24,571 nucleotides of DNA from positions 1-24,571 of the forward strand of contig CALAVC010000027.1 of the NCBI GenBank assembly GCA_937892095.1. Reading direction: 5' to 3'. Source of the DNA: an uncultured Bacteroidales bacterium (GTDB lineage Bacteria > Bacteroidota > Bacteroidia > Bacteroidales > Marinilabiliaceae). Below are positions 1-8,087 of the stretch, piece after piece; the first letter of the stretch is position 1; every line of letters starts with the position of its first letter. A program made the position numbers and the translations under genes. Below the pieces are notes generated by a model. The model searched no databases. It was not told the origin of the DNA and saw only the letters and a list, made by a program, of their open reading frames with translations.

Positions 1-43
1 GATTCAAGTGTGACTGGAGTTCAGACGTGTGCTCTTCCGATCT
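1..43. other. Illumina TruSeq adapter remnant (not genomic)
   Basis: Positions 10-43 are the Illumina index-side adapter, beginning GTGACTGGAGTTC and ending GCTCTTCCGATCT. The nine bases before it read GAT plus TCAAGT, which fits the end of the P7 primer and a six-base index (TCAAGT is the reverse complement of ACTTGA, TruSeq index 8). It translates in frame with the RNase G fragment as MTGVQTCALPI, a known artefact peptide. Trim to position 44. Confidence 0.98.
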
Positions 44-1092
44 TAAGCAAAAAAATACGCTCTGGCGAAGAACGCAACCGACTCAAAAAAATCTTTCAAC
101 ACATCAAGCCAAAAGATTTTGGAGTCATCATACGAACGGTTGCCGAAGGTAAAGACGAGCAAGAACTCGAACGCGAATTTAAAGCTCTCCTCAGTCGATG
201 GGACGAATGCCTCCGACACGTGCGCGACAGCCGACCACCAGCTCTTGTCCTCGGCGAAATGGAACGCGCAGCAGCTATGTTGCGCGACATGCTTAGCCCC
301 GATTTCAGCAACGTCTACGTCAACGACCGCGCAGTCTACGACGACATCCGACAATACGTCAGCAAAATAGCACCCGACAGACTCTCCATCGTCAAGCTCT
401 ACAATGGCAAAGTCCCTCTTTTCGACAACTTCAACATCGAAAAGCAAATCAAGCAGTCTTGTGGCAAGTCGGTCTCTTTCAAAAGTGGTGCATATCTCGT
501 CATCGAGACCACAGAAGCCCTCAACGTCATCGATGTCAATAGCGGCAACAAGTCTAAAACAGCCTCCAATCAAGAGAACAATGCCCTCGAGACCAATCTC
601 GCCGCTGCCGAAGAAATCGCACGACAGCTTCGCCTACGCGACATGGGAGGCATAGTCGTGGTTGACTTTATCGACATGCAAAGTGCAGAGAACCGAAACA
701 AACTCTACGAGAAGATGAAAGAGGTCATGGCTCCCGACCGCACTAAGCACAACATCCTACCCCTCAGCAAATTCGGGCTCATGCAAATCACACGCCAGCG
801 TGTCCGACCAGTCATGACAATCGACACTACCGAAAAATGCCCCACTTGTCTCGGCACTGGCAAAATACAGACTTCTGTCCAACTGCCCGAAATGATTGAA
901 ACAGCCATTAGCACCGAAGCCTCACACCACCACTCACACCTTACCGTTAGGTGTCACCCCTTCGTCTACGCTTATCTCAAAAATGGCTTCCCATCCACCA
1001 TTCTTCGTTGGAAAATGCGCTATGGCTTCAGTCTACGTGTACAGCCTTCGGCTGCTCTCGGCATGGTCGACTACGAGATTTTGCACAACTAA
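44..1092 (+). CDS. rng: Ribonuclease G, C-terminal part (5' truncated)
   Basis: RNase E/G family endoribonuclease that processes rRNA and decays mRNA in the cytoplasm. About 349 residues are present. The N-terminal S1 domain and the start lie beyond the contig end. The two metal-binding aspartates of the DNase I-like catalytic domain are visible: D in NVIDVNSG (codon 532-534) and D in VVDFIDM (664-666), about 44 residues apart as in E. coli RNase E. The Zn-link CPTC (838-849), which joins subunits in the family, is intact and followed by the usual LGTGK. The protein then ends in the short C-terminal small domain, with no RNase E-style degradosome scaffold, so RNase G is preferred over RNase E. 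The apparent GTG start at 10 is adapter and must not be used. A strong terminator follows at 1145-1186. Confidence 0.95.
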
Positions 1093-1144
1093 CCCCATTC
1101 CTATCCCCAACTCCCTTCCACGTCCCACAATCTCATCATGTCAA

Positions 1145-1186
1145 AACGCCTCATATCCACTCTCGGATATGAGGCGTTCCTTTTTT
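1145..1186 (+). terminator. Intrinsic terminator after rng
   Basis: A perfect 14-bp stem (1145-1158 with 1165-1178), loop ACTCTC, is followed after CC by six T. It lies between convergent rng (+) and res (-). Read on the minus strand the hairpin is followed by TTTT, so it may also stop transcripts leaving res. Confidence 0.93.
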
Positions 1187-1200
1187 GTACACTTAGTTGG

Positions 1201-3768
1201 CTACTCCAAAACAGCATTCAACTCCTTTGCAAACTCATTTTCATCTTTTTTGTTATAAAACGGCACTCCAATTATTTCATACCTATCCGACCCAATTTTT
1301 ATAACTTCTTTCTGATTCCTAATCTGTTTCAAAAATTCTTCTTTCCACTTATCCTTTCCCGTTTTTAGTTGTTCACCCTTTGGCTCTATAAATAGCTGTA
1401 GGACTCTTTCTTCGCCATGTTTCTGTTTACAAAACAAGACATAGTCGGGTTCAAACACTCGACCTATCTCATCATATATTTTCAGCGTCTGCTCGTTTCT
1501 CACCAGATATATGTACGCAAACTTATCTCGTATACTCTCAAAACGTGCCGCAAACATATTCACGAAAGCCACCTCTTCGCTCGTGCCATAATTAGCATTG
1601 TACACATACCAGTCCTTATCCATTAAAAACGTCTTCTGCCCTTCCACATCTCTTTTACCTAATTTCTTATTAATGTGCAGAGTCTTATCAGTAAACGTCT
1701 TGTACAAATAGTCATGCGTAAACGCACTACCCTCATACTCTGAGTCGTTTTGCAAGATCTCCGTCTCTATGCTTTTAAGCAGTTTCTTTAGCGCTTGCAA
1801 ATAGTCCACATTTGTTATATTCTCACAATGCACCTTGTCGCCAACAAACGTTATCCCAAAACCTCCCAAATAATTATCTTCCGTCATAAATTCATCTGTC
1901 GATTTTATAGACGGACAATATTTCTGCAGTCGGTCAAAATCATAAAACGGATTAGTAGCAAGCGCAAATCGCACCACGTTGCTCGGCATGCCTCGTACAG
2001 TTACACGCCTACGTTCATTACGTTGCAAAACGACCACCTCGCCCAAATCGTCCCACACATTTTGTGTCATTCCACGTCCGCTCGACAGCTCAAACACAAT
2101 GTCTTTTTTCCGTACTTTTAGGTCTTCAAGAGACTTAACCTTTTCATGATTTTTCAACACTTTTAGGTTATACACCACATGCCCTTTCTTATAAAAATCT
2201 GTCTGCTTAAACGATTCTTTTAGTGTCAAGTGGCAATCCACCATATCACTCTCGTCTTCATAAATACCCGTCTCCACAAGTGCCTTTCTCAGTTCCGAGA
2301 TATATCTACTATCTTCCCTCGCGTGGTAATACAACTCCTCAAGCACGCGCAATTCATTGTCGACGTCAGAATCATATTTTCGCATAAATTTATTCTGACC
2401 CACCTTCACAGCAAAAGGAAAATATCTTGCTCCACGCCCTATTAGCTGAGCTTCTGCAATTGTTGTTCGTCCCACTTTTCCTCCCTTCTCCTCATTACGA
2501 TCTTCGTACATACGCACAATGTCGAAAAGGTTTAGCACGTCCCAACCTTCATTAAGTTTATGCACAGCAAAAACAGCCCGAACAGGATTATCACCATCTT
2601 CAAGAGTGTTTAGCAATATCTGATTCTTTTCAGCTTCCTTGTCGTCGTTCGCACTAAGGCAGTTCTCTGGTCTAAAATGCTGTCGCAGCCTGTCGACAAT
2701 CATCATGTCGCTTATCCCACGTCGCTCAAAATATGCCATTGCCTTACCAATAATTGGCACATTGCTCTCACGCCTAACCACGTCAATATCAATCTCGCAC
2801 AAATCATCTATTAGCTTGTGAAAATTCTTTTTGTTCTGCTCACTCTCGCCAATCGTCCGCTTAGCCTTAAATAGTATGACGGGCTTTAAGTTTATGCCAT
2901 TCTCCGTCGCAAGCTCTTGCCTATATAGGTTCAGTAGCAGTGCCTGAATAACCCTATACTTCTCTTCAAACAGAGTTCTGAGCAAGTTTATGTCTTTAGA
3001 ATATCTATCTTTCCTAAACTCCGAAAGGACATATCTGAAAAGCACCTTGTCTGCATACTTCTCCGCCACCTGCTTTTCTTCATAGTCCATCGTTGCCGTA
3101 AATTCCAAGAGTATGTTCTCGTAGTTCTGCCCGTGTATCTGCTGCACGGTGTCTTCAAATGTCCCGAACAAGTCGCCCGACTTTGTTCCTGCATTCAAGT
3201 GGTGTGCCTCATCCGCAATCAAGACAAGTTTTTTATCCCGAAAGTCGTCCATCGACACAGCATTCTCTTTCGCGCTCGTCAAGTCTATGTGTAGCTGTTG
3301 GATGGTTGTAAACTTTATGTTCAGTGCCTTATCGTCAGTCTCTTCAAACGTTTCAACCTCCCTAATCCGCACTCGCTCTCCTCCCACGAAAATCTTCTCT
3401 GCAAACAAATATTTCTTCGCCTCGGTGTTCAAAAAGTTATCTTTCGTCTTCCTAATAATATTGTTCGAGTTCACGAAAAACAAAAAGTTCCTATACCCCT
3501 TCTCATATAGCCACAACATCGCACCCGCCATTACCAACGTCTTCCCACTGCCCGTCGCCATGTTAAACAATAGGTGATACGGCATACTCTGCTTATCTTC
3601 AAAATTGTTTTCCAAGAAATATATCATCCTGCAAAACGCTTCTCTCTGATATGGTCTAATCTCAAAATCTGCCTTCAAATTTTTCTCAATGCTCTCTGGC
3701 AGTTCGTTGCCTATCAAGCCCAATTTCGCCACAGCATCAAACGTCTCGTACAAAAATTTCGTCTTCAT
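1201..3768 (-). CDS. res: Type III restriction endonuclease, Res subunit
   Basis: 855-residue DEAD/H-type helicase-nuclease, the restriction subunit that works with Mod (EcoP1I/EcoP15I type). It uses ATP to act on DNA carrying unmodified sites. Visible motifs: Q-motif-like RPYQ (38-41), Walker A ATGSGKT with K76, DEAH at 186-189, TAT of motif III, and motif VI QLIGRGAR around residues 441-447. The C-terminal PD-(D/E)xK nuclease motif is complete: EPDYVLF with D775, then LFIEPKG with E795 and K797. All motors and nuclease residues look intact and there is no frameshift. The ATG at 3768 lies 8 bp after the mod stop, so the two are co-transcribed. The ribosome-binding site is weak (ATAGGGCGATAT). 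The coding sequence is visibly A/T-richer than rng or the ABC-F gene on either side (for example 38% GC at 1801-1860), which fits acquisition by transfer. Confidence 0.95.
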   Translation of the reverse strand: MKTKFLYETFDAVAKLGLIGNELPESIEKNLKADFEIRPYQREAFCRMIYFLENNFEDKQSMPYHLLFNMATGSGKTLVMAGAMLWLYEKGYRNFLFFVNSNNIIRKTKDNFLNTEAKKYLFAEKIFVGGERVRIREVETFEETDDKALNIKFTTIQQLHIDLTSAKENAVSMDDFRDKKLVLIADEAHHLNAGTKSGDLFGTFEDTVQQIHGQNYENILLEFTATMDYEEKQVAEKYADKVLFRYVLSEFRKDRYSKDINLLRTLFEEKYRVIQALLLNLYRQELATENGINLKPVILFKAKRTIGESEQNKKNFHKLIDDLCEIDIDVVRRESNVPIIGKAMAYFERRGISDMMIVDRLRQHFRPENCLSANDDKEAEKNQILLNTLEDGDNPVRAVFAVHKLNEGWDVLNLFDIVRMYEDRNEEKGGKVGRTTIAEAQLIGRGARYFPFAVKVGQNKFMRKYDSDVDNELRVLEELYYHAREDSRYISELRKALVETGIYEDESDMVDCHLTLKESFKQTDFYKKGHVVYNLKVLKNHEKVKSLEDLKVRKKDIVFELSSGRGMTQNVWDDLGEVVVLQRNERRRVTVRGMPSNVVRFALATNPFYDFDRLQKYCPSIKSTDEFMTEDNYLGGFGITFVGDKVHCENITNVDYLQALKKLLKSIETEILQNDSEYEGSAFTHDYLYKTFTDKTLHINKKLGKRDVEGQKTFLMDKDWYVYNANYGTSEEVAFVNMFAARFESIRDKFAYIYLVRNEQTLKIYDEIGRVFEPDYVLFCKQKHGEERVLQLFIEPKGEQLKTGKDKWKEEFLKQIRNQKEVIKIGSDRYEIIGVPFYNKKDENEFAKELNAVLE

Positions 3769-3776
3769 ATATCGCC

Positions 3777-5762
3777 CTATTTTTTCTTGTAAAACGATTC
3801 CGTCGTCTTTCGCTCTTCATCTGTCGTCCCCAAACGCGTATCGCTCATGTCGCTCACATTCACATACATCTGATTCTTGTCAAGTATCTCAAGTAGCACA
3901 CGCTTTTGCTCTTGCAACGCCAACTTGCAGAACTCCTCCCGACTCTCTTCCAACTTCTTCATGTCCACATTATACTTAAAGAACGCTTTCTCCTTCATCT
4001 CTTCCCATACCGCAGTCAGCGCTTCCGCATCCTCTGCCACCTCTATTTGCTCCACAAACACCTCATTAAACCTCTTAAGCTCCACATACACAAACCCGTT
4101 TCGCTCATATCGCCCATTCTGTGCGTCTTCCAGTGTCGGGTTCTGTGGCGCCCAGCCCACCGCTTTGCTCACGCCGCCCTGCTCGCCGTCTATAACTTTT
4201 TGCAAGCGTTCTATCGTAACATTCTGTATGTAATCCATCTGTTCAATACCTATGTACTGCCTATTCATTTTGTGTGCAACCGCAGCTGTCGTTCCGCTTC
4301 CAAGCTGAAAATCAAGAACAATGTCGCTCTCTTTCGACGCAATCTCTATCAAATAACCAATCAAGTTTTCTGGCTTTGGATATGCAAAGGCTTTGCTTCC
4401 CAATAGCGCAGTAATTTCTTTTGTCCCATTTTGCGACATGCCTATGCTTGGTGGAAACTGTGTGCTAACACTCGTAAGTCCAAAGTTTTTTTCCATGTCC
4501 GCCTCCTTCCAATAACGCAAAACAGGCTTCCGTATGTCTAAAAAACTATAATCCCCTGGAAATATTATTCTGTTGTCTTTGTAATAATCATCAAATGTGT
4601 CCGTTGTAATACACCATGTCCGTTGCTTGTCCGCAGGATACTCTGTCCCATTCTTCGGGTTTACAATCGTAAAATAACTATTCGGTCTTTCCTTAGCAGT
4701 GGTTAGTTTTGTCAAATCGTGGTATCGCCATGGTCGCCCCGGAAAATCTTCTGTCTCAAAATACTTCCGTTCCTTTAACACTCCACACAAGAAATGCTTG
4801 CTTTTAGCGTAACACAACACAAATTCGTGGTCTTGTGATATGCCGAACGGAACGTCCGACTTTGCTGTTCTTTTTCGCCACGGAAACGTAGCCACATAGT
4901 TTTCGCGCTTAAATATTTGGTCGCAAAGCACCTTTAAATACGCTTGTTCCTTATCGTCTATCGAGATAAACATTCCCCCATCTTCCTTCAGCAACTCCCT
5001 CGCCACCTCCAGCCTATTCTTCATAAACGTCAGCCACGTCGAGTGGTTAAAGTTGTCGTTATATCCAAAGCTGTCGCTCCCCGTATTATATGGAGGGTCA
5101 ATATATATTAGCTTCACTCGCCCCGCAAACTCCCTCTTCAAGCTGTACAACGCCAACAAATTATTACCCTTTATAATCAAGTTGTCCGTTATCGTGTCTT
5201 CTGGCAGACCTCGTTTGCGGTTCATCTCTGCGTCGCGCCTAAAAAGTTCGTCCTTGTCGCCCGTCTCGCCATATTGCCTATAGCCCGTCAGCACCTTCGG
5301 GTCAAGCAGTTTTGTTATCTCGTCTTGCGCCAGTGTCTCATTAAAAAATATCTCATGTCGCTTCGCATCTTCCTTTGTCTGACCACCCTCCAAGACGCAA
5401 TCTTTGTATGGCCACACCAGCTCCACCTCGTTCCGCCCACTCATCAGCCGCCCACCAATCGTCAGCCCAATCTTATTTCGGTACGCCGTATAGCTATCGT
5501 TCAGATAGTTCTTTTGCTCCACGAACGTCAAAAACTTTTCCAAAAGAAACACTCTTACGCCCCTAACTTCTTTGAAAAACACCGCTCTCAATTCCTCATT
5601 GTCCAATAGCACACCCAGCAATGTCTCGTCATAATTTCTTGCCCTGTCAGCCACAACCCACTTCTTCACCTCGCCCTTGTCGCTCACGAAGTCGTTTTCT
5701 TTCCCGAGGACACCCATCAGTATTTCATATAGTCTCATTTTCGCAAGAGTTTTGTGTTTCAC
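3777..5762 (-). CDS. mod: Type III DNA methyltransferase, Mod subunit
   Basis: 661-residue adenine-N6 methyltransferase that also supplies sequence recognition for the Mod-Res complex. Motif IV is IDPPYNTG with D222-Y225. Motif I is DFQLGSG at 484-490 and comes after motif IV, the circularly permuted order of beta-class enzymes typical of type III Mod. The roughly 260 residues between the two contain the expected target-recognition region, so the recognition site cannot be read off. The N-terminus matches the family pattern (a helical segment ending SYTAYRNKIGLT). The start is GTG at 5762: an in-frame TGA lies just upstream (5772-5774) and AGGTGAGGG lies near by. The ATG eight codons in (5738) is the alternative. 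No simple-sequence tract that would make the gene phase-variable was seen. Its only recognisable promoter lies about 250 bp upstream, beyond the terminator-like hairpin at 5794-5884. Confidence 0.95.
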   Translation of the reverse strand: MKHKTLAKMRLYEILMGVLGKENDFVSDKGEVKKWVVADRARNYDETLLGVLLDNEELRAVFFKEVRGVRVFLLEKFLTFVEQKNYLNDSYTAYRNKIGLTIGGRLMSGRNEVELVWPYKDCVLEGGQTKEDAKRHEIFFNETLAQDEITKLLDPKVLTGYRQYGETGDKDELFRRDAEMNRKRGLPEDTITDNLIIKGNNLLALYSLKREFAGRVKLIYIDPPYNTGSDSFGYNDNFNHSTWLTFMKNRLEVARELLKEDGGMFISIDDKEQAYLKVLCDQIFKRENYVATFPWRKRTAKSDVPFGISQDHEFVLCYAKSKHFLCGVLKERKYFETEDFPGRPWRYHDLTKLTTAKERPNSYFTIVNPKNGTEYPADKQRTWCITTDTFDDYYKDNRIIFPGDYSFLDIRKPVLRYWKEADMEKNFGLTSVSTQFPPSIGMSQNGTKEITALLGSKAFAYPKPENLIGYLIEIASKESDIVLDFQLGSGTTAAVAHKMNRQYIGIEQMDYIQNVTIERLQKVIDGEQGGVSKAVGWAPQNPTLEDAQNGRYERNGFVYVELKRFNEVFVEQIEVAEDAEALTAVWEEMKEKAFFKYNVDMKKLEESREEFCKLALQEQKRVLLEILDKNQMYVNVSDMSDTRLGTTDEERKTTESFYKKK

Positions 5763-5793
5763 TCTTCGCCCTCACCTCACCAAGCACACAAAG

Positions 5794-5884
5794 AAAAAAA
5801 GCGTAAGCCGTTTCCTTTTTGCTTATTTCTATTGAAGGCGTCTGGAATTTGCCCTTGGGTAAATAAGCACGAAACGGCTCACGC
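5794..5884 (-). terminator. Intrinsic terminator/attenuator upstream of mod
   Basis: Reading the minus strand, GCGTGAGCCGTTTC (5884-5871) pairs with GAAACGGCTTACGC (5814-5801), 13 of 14 bases. The stem is extended by 8 bp (5868-5861 with 5828-5821). Seven T (5800-5794) follow immediately. It lies only 31 bp before the mod start codon and points towards it, so it either ends a separate small RNA or attenuates mod-res. Confidence 0.8.
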
Positions 5885-6012
5885 CCAATGGCGTGAACCC
5901 TTCCGCTCGCTTATTCTCACCCTTTTTAGTTTTCCAGACTTTTCAATAGGAGAATAAGAGCGTTAAGCTCAGTATGTTATTTTATCAGTTTCTAAACTTT
6001 CTGTTATTTTTC
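5794..6012 (-). ncRNA. Candidate structured small RNA or leader of mod
   Basis: A minus-strand transcript of about 220 nt (start estimated from the -7 box at 6019-6026) would end at the U-run 5800-5794. Two alternative folds are visible. Fold 1 is one long rod of nested helices: 5953-5958/5822-5827, 5942-5949/5829-5836, 5932-5939/5840-5847, 5919-5922/5857-5860, 5909-5915/5862-5868, with apical hairpin 5890-5896/5879-5885, about 40 pairs in all. Fold 2 is a 5' hairpin (5950-5962 with 5904-5918) plus the terminator hairpin (5871-5884 with 5801-5814). Several segments are used by both folds, so they exclude each other. There is no plausible ORF. The rod with internal loops and the 180-220 nt size recall 6S RNA, but I cannot confirm homology. 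Alternatives are a cis-acting attenuator of the R-M operon or a palindromic mobile repeat. Confidence 0.55.
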
Positions 6013-6018
6013 TGTGGG

Positions 6019-6026
6019 CAAAGATA
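6019..6026 (-). promoter_or_regulatory. -7 box for the RNA/mod-res transcript
   Basis: TATCTTTG on the minus strand matches the Bacteroidota -7 consensus TAnnTTTG. The -33 region 20 nt upstream reads TGGG rather than TTTG, so the promoter is only partly canonical. I found no other TAnnTTTG box between here and the mod start. Confidence 0.5.
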
Positions 6027-6115
6027 ATTATTTTTAACCATACCAGCCCATCCCACCCTCCTACCCCACAATTCTCACGCCACACGCAAGGCAACTCCGC
6101 GTCCCATCCTTTCTT

Positions 6116-6147
6116 TTTGCCTATCCAACAAATAAATGCTACCTTTG
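6116..6147 (+). promoter_or_regulatory. Promoter of the first ABC-F gene
   Basis: TTTG (6116-6119), 20 nt, then TACCTTTG (6140-6147): a textbook Bacteroidota sigma-ABfr promoter. Transcription should begin near 6155, giving a leader of about 18 nt before the ATG at 6173. It is divergent from the mod-side promoter. Confidence 0.8.
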
Positions 6148-6172
6148 CCCCACGCAAACTATATTCCTACAG

Positions 6173-7798
6173 ATGATTACAGTTACAGACCTCGCCATTC
6201 AATTCAACAAAAAACCACTCTTCGAAGACGTCAACCTTAAGTTTACACCCGGCAACTGCTATGGTGTCATTGGTGCCAATGGTGCTGGCAAGTCCACTTT
6301 CCTCAAAATACTCTCTGGCGAACTCGACTCCACCAAAGGACGCGTCGAAATGGCTCCCGGCGAACGTCTGTCTGTCCTCGTCCAAAACCACTTCGCTTTC
6401 GACGAATATTCTGTCCTCGACACCGTTCTTATCGGACACAAAAAGTTGTGGGACAACATGCAGAAGAAAAACGAACTCTATGCCAAACCCGACTTTAACG
6501 ACGAAGACGGAATCCTCCTCGGCAAGCTCGAAGAAGAATTTGCCGAAATGGACGGATGGAATGCCGAAAGCGACGCCGCCAACCTCCTCAGCGGTCTCGG
6601 CATCAAAGAAGAACTTCATCACCAGTTGATGAAAGACCTCTCCGGTAAGCAAAAAGTCAAGGTACTCCTCGCACAAGCCCTCTTCGGCAACCCCGATAAC
6701 CTCCTCCTCGACGAACCCACCAACGACCTCGACCTCGACACAGTCCTCTGGCTCGAAGAATACCTCGCCAACTTCCCCAATACCGTCATCGTCGTCTCTC
6801 ACGACCGACACTTCCTCGACAACGTCTGCACCGACATCGTCGACATCGACTACAACAAAATCCGTATGTTCTCTGGCAACTACACCTTCTGGTACGAAAG
6901 TAGCCAGCTCGCCCTCCGCCAGCAAGCCGCTCAGAACAAGAAAGCCGAAGAAAAACGTAAAGAGTTAATGGAGTTCATCTCGCGCTTCTCTGCCAACGTC
7001 GCCAAAAGCAAGCAGACCACAAGCCGCAAGAAAATGCTCGAAAAACTCAACATAGAAGAAATAGCACCCTCCTCTCGTCGCTACCCAGGAATAATCTTCA
7101 CCCCCGAACGTCCCGCTGGCGACAAAGTCCTCGAAGTTCGCGACCTCGCCTACACCCTCGACGACGGCACTCGCCTCTTCGCCGACATATCTTTCAACAT
7201 CGAACGCAACGACAAAATAGCACTCCTCTCCCACGACGTTCGCGCCACGACAGCCCTCTTCAAGATAATGGCAGGCGAACTCCAACCCACATCTGGCACA
7301 TGCTCTTGGGGCACCACCATCACCATGGCCTACCTACCCCTCGACAACACAGAGTTTTTCAACCAAAAACTCGACCTCACCAATTGGCTCGCACAGTTCT
7401 CGCCAAACACCGAAGACTTCTTCCTCCGACAATACCTCGGCAAAATGCTCTTCTCTGGCGACGACATCAAGAAGACCTGCAACGTACTCTCTGGTGGCGA
7501 AAAAATGCGTTGCATGATAGCCAAAATGATGCTCTCCAACCCCAACGTCGTCATGCTCGACCACCCCACCAACCACCTCGACATGGAGTCCATCCAAGCC
7601 TTCAACAACAACATGAAAACCTATCCGGGCAACATCCTCATGACATCACACGACCACGAGTTTATCCGCTCCGTCTGCAACCGCGTCATCGAGATAACAC
7701 CCAACGGCACCATCGACAAATACATGGACTTCGAAGAATACATGCAAGACGAGCAAATAAAAGCCAAACGCGAATCCATGTACAACATCGGCAAATAA
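6173..7798 (+). CDS. ABC-F ATPase (YbiT/YkpA-like) with degenerate NBD2
   Basis: 541-residue soluble ABC-F protein with two nucleotide-binding domains and no membrane segment. The family acts on the ribosome. NBD1 has Walker A GANGAGKST (34-42) and Walker B LLLDEPTND (D180, E181), but its signature is altered to LSGKQ (156-160). NBD2 keeps the signature LSGGE (439-443), but its Walker A is replaced by SHDVRATT (353-360, no glycine loop and no lysine). Its catalytic glutamate is His464 (LDHPTNHLD). Since each ABC site pairs one domain's Walker motifs with the other's signature, this leaves one good composite site and one degenerate site. A charged linker (about 245-300) separates the domains, as expected for the P-site tRNA-interaction motif. 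The short C-terminus and length favour the YbiT/EttA-type group over Uup/YheS. It has its own promoter, and the leader carries no clear Shine-Dalgarno. Confidence 0.9.
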   Translation: MITVTDLAIQFNKKPLFEDVNLKFTPGNCYGVIGANGAGKSTFLKILSGELDSTKGRVEMAPGERLSVLVQNHFAFDEYSVLDTVLIGHKKLWDNMQKKNELYAKPDFNDEDGILLGKLEEEFAEMDGWNAESDAANLLSGLGIKEELHHQLMKDLSGKQKVKVLLAQALFGNPDNLLLDEPTNDLDLDTVLWLEEYLANFPNTVIVVSHDRHFLDNVCTDIVDIDYNKIRMFSGNYTFWYESSQLALRQQAAQNKKAEEKRKELMEFISRFSANVAKSKQTTSRKKMLEKLNIEEIAPSSRRYPGIIFTPERPAGDKVLEVRDLAYTLDDGTRLFADISFNIERNDKIALLSHDVRATTALFKIMAGELQPTSGTCSWGTTITMAYLPLDNTEFFNQKLDLTNWLAQFSPNTEDFFLRQYLGKMLFSGDDIKKTCNVLSGGEKMRCMIAKMMLSNPNVVMLDHPTNHLDMESIQAFNNNMKTYPGNILMTSHDHEFIRSVCNRVIEITPNGTIDKYMDFEEYMQDEQIKAKRESMYNIGK

Positions 7799-7813
7799 AC
7801 AGCCAGCACAACA

Positions 7814-7990
7814 ATGATACGCAAGTCATTCATCATCTTCACTCTCGCGCTCTTAGCACTATCCATGACCTCTTGTGGCACCACCATGCGCAAACGCAAA
7901 TATCGCTTTGGATCTTGCTCCATCAGCCTCTCCCAAACACGTTTTTCGCAACCATTTAACATCACTTTCGTAAACAAGTTTGTCGAATAG
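7814..7990 (+). CDS. Tiny predicted lipoprotein (58 aa)
   Basis: ATG at 7814, stop TAG at 7988. The protein begins MIRKSFIIFTLALLALSMTSCGTT: two basic residues, a hydrophobic stretch, then a lipobox-like end with Cys21, so it is predicted to be exported and lipidated. The mature part is 38 residues, basic just after the Cys (RKRKYRFGSC), with no recognised domain. It begins 15 bp after the ABC-F stop and is probably read from that promoter. Its MTSCG-T lipidation region is almost the same as in the next small ORF, suggesting paralogues. Function unknown. The clean signal peptide supports a real gene, but no homology could be tested. Confidence 0.6.
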   Translation: MIRKSFIIFTLALLALSMTSCGTTMRKRKYRFGSCSISLSQTRFSQPFNITFVNKFVE

Positions 7991-8087
7991 CACTTTATAC
8001 ATTGTTAAATATGTTAAAAGTGTATCATCCGCACTAACTTAACAGAATAATTTGACTAAATTAGCAACACGAAAAACATAACAGACG

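Noticed and set aside
10..45. GTG start and peptide MTGVQTCALPI for the first gene
   Set aside because: It is the translated Illumina adapter; the true RNase G start lies outside the contig.
1145..1178. 34-bp palindrome as an attachment or recombination site bordering the R-M island
   Set aside because: The following T-run and position after rng make an intrinsic terminator the simpler reading; no second copy was found in the window.
3777..5762. Phase-variable mod (simple repeats)
   Set aside because: Many type III mod genes carry repeat tracts; none longer than ordinary homopolymers was seen here and the frame is intact.
5801..5972. MITE or REP-type mobile repeat
   Set aside because: Not excluded, but the promoter box, U-run and nested pairing in one orientation fit an RNA gene better, and no target-site duplication or second copy is visible.
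6167..6925. 252-codon minus-strand ORF opposite the first ABC-F gene
   Set aside because: Low-complexity Val/Glu/Asp-rich translation created by the C-rich codons of the ABC-F gene.
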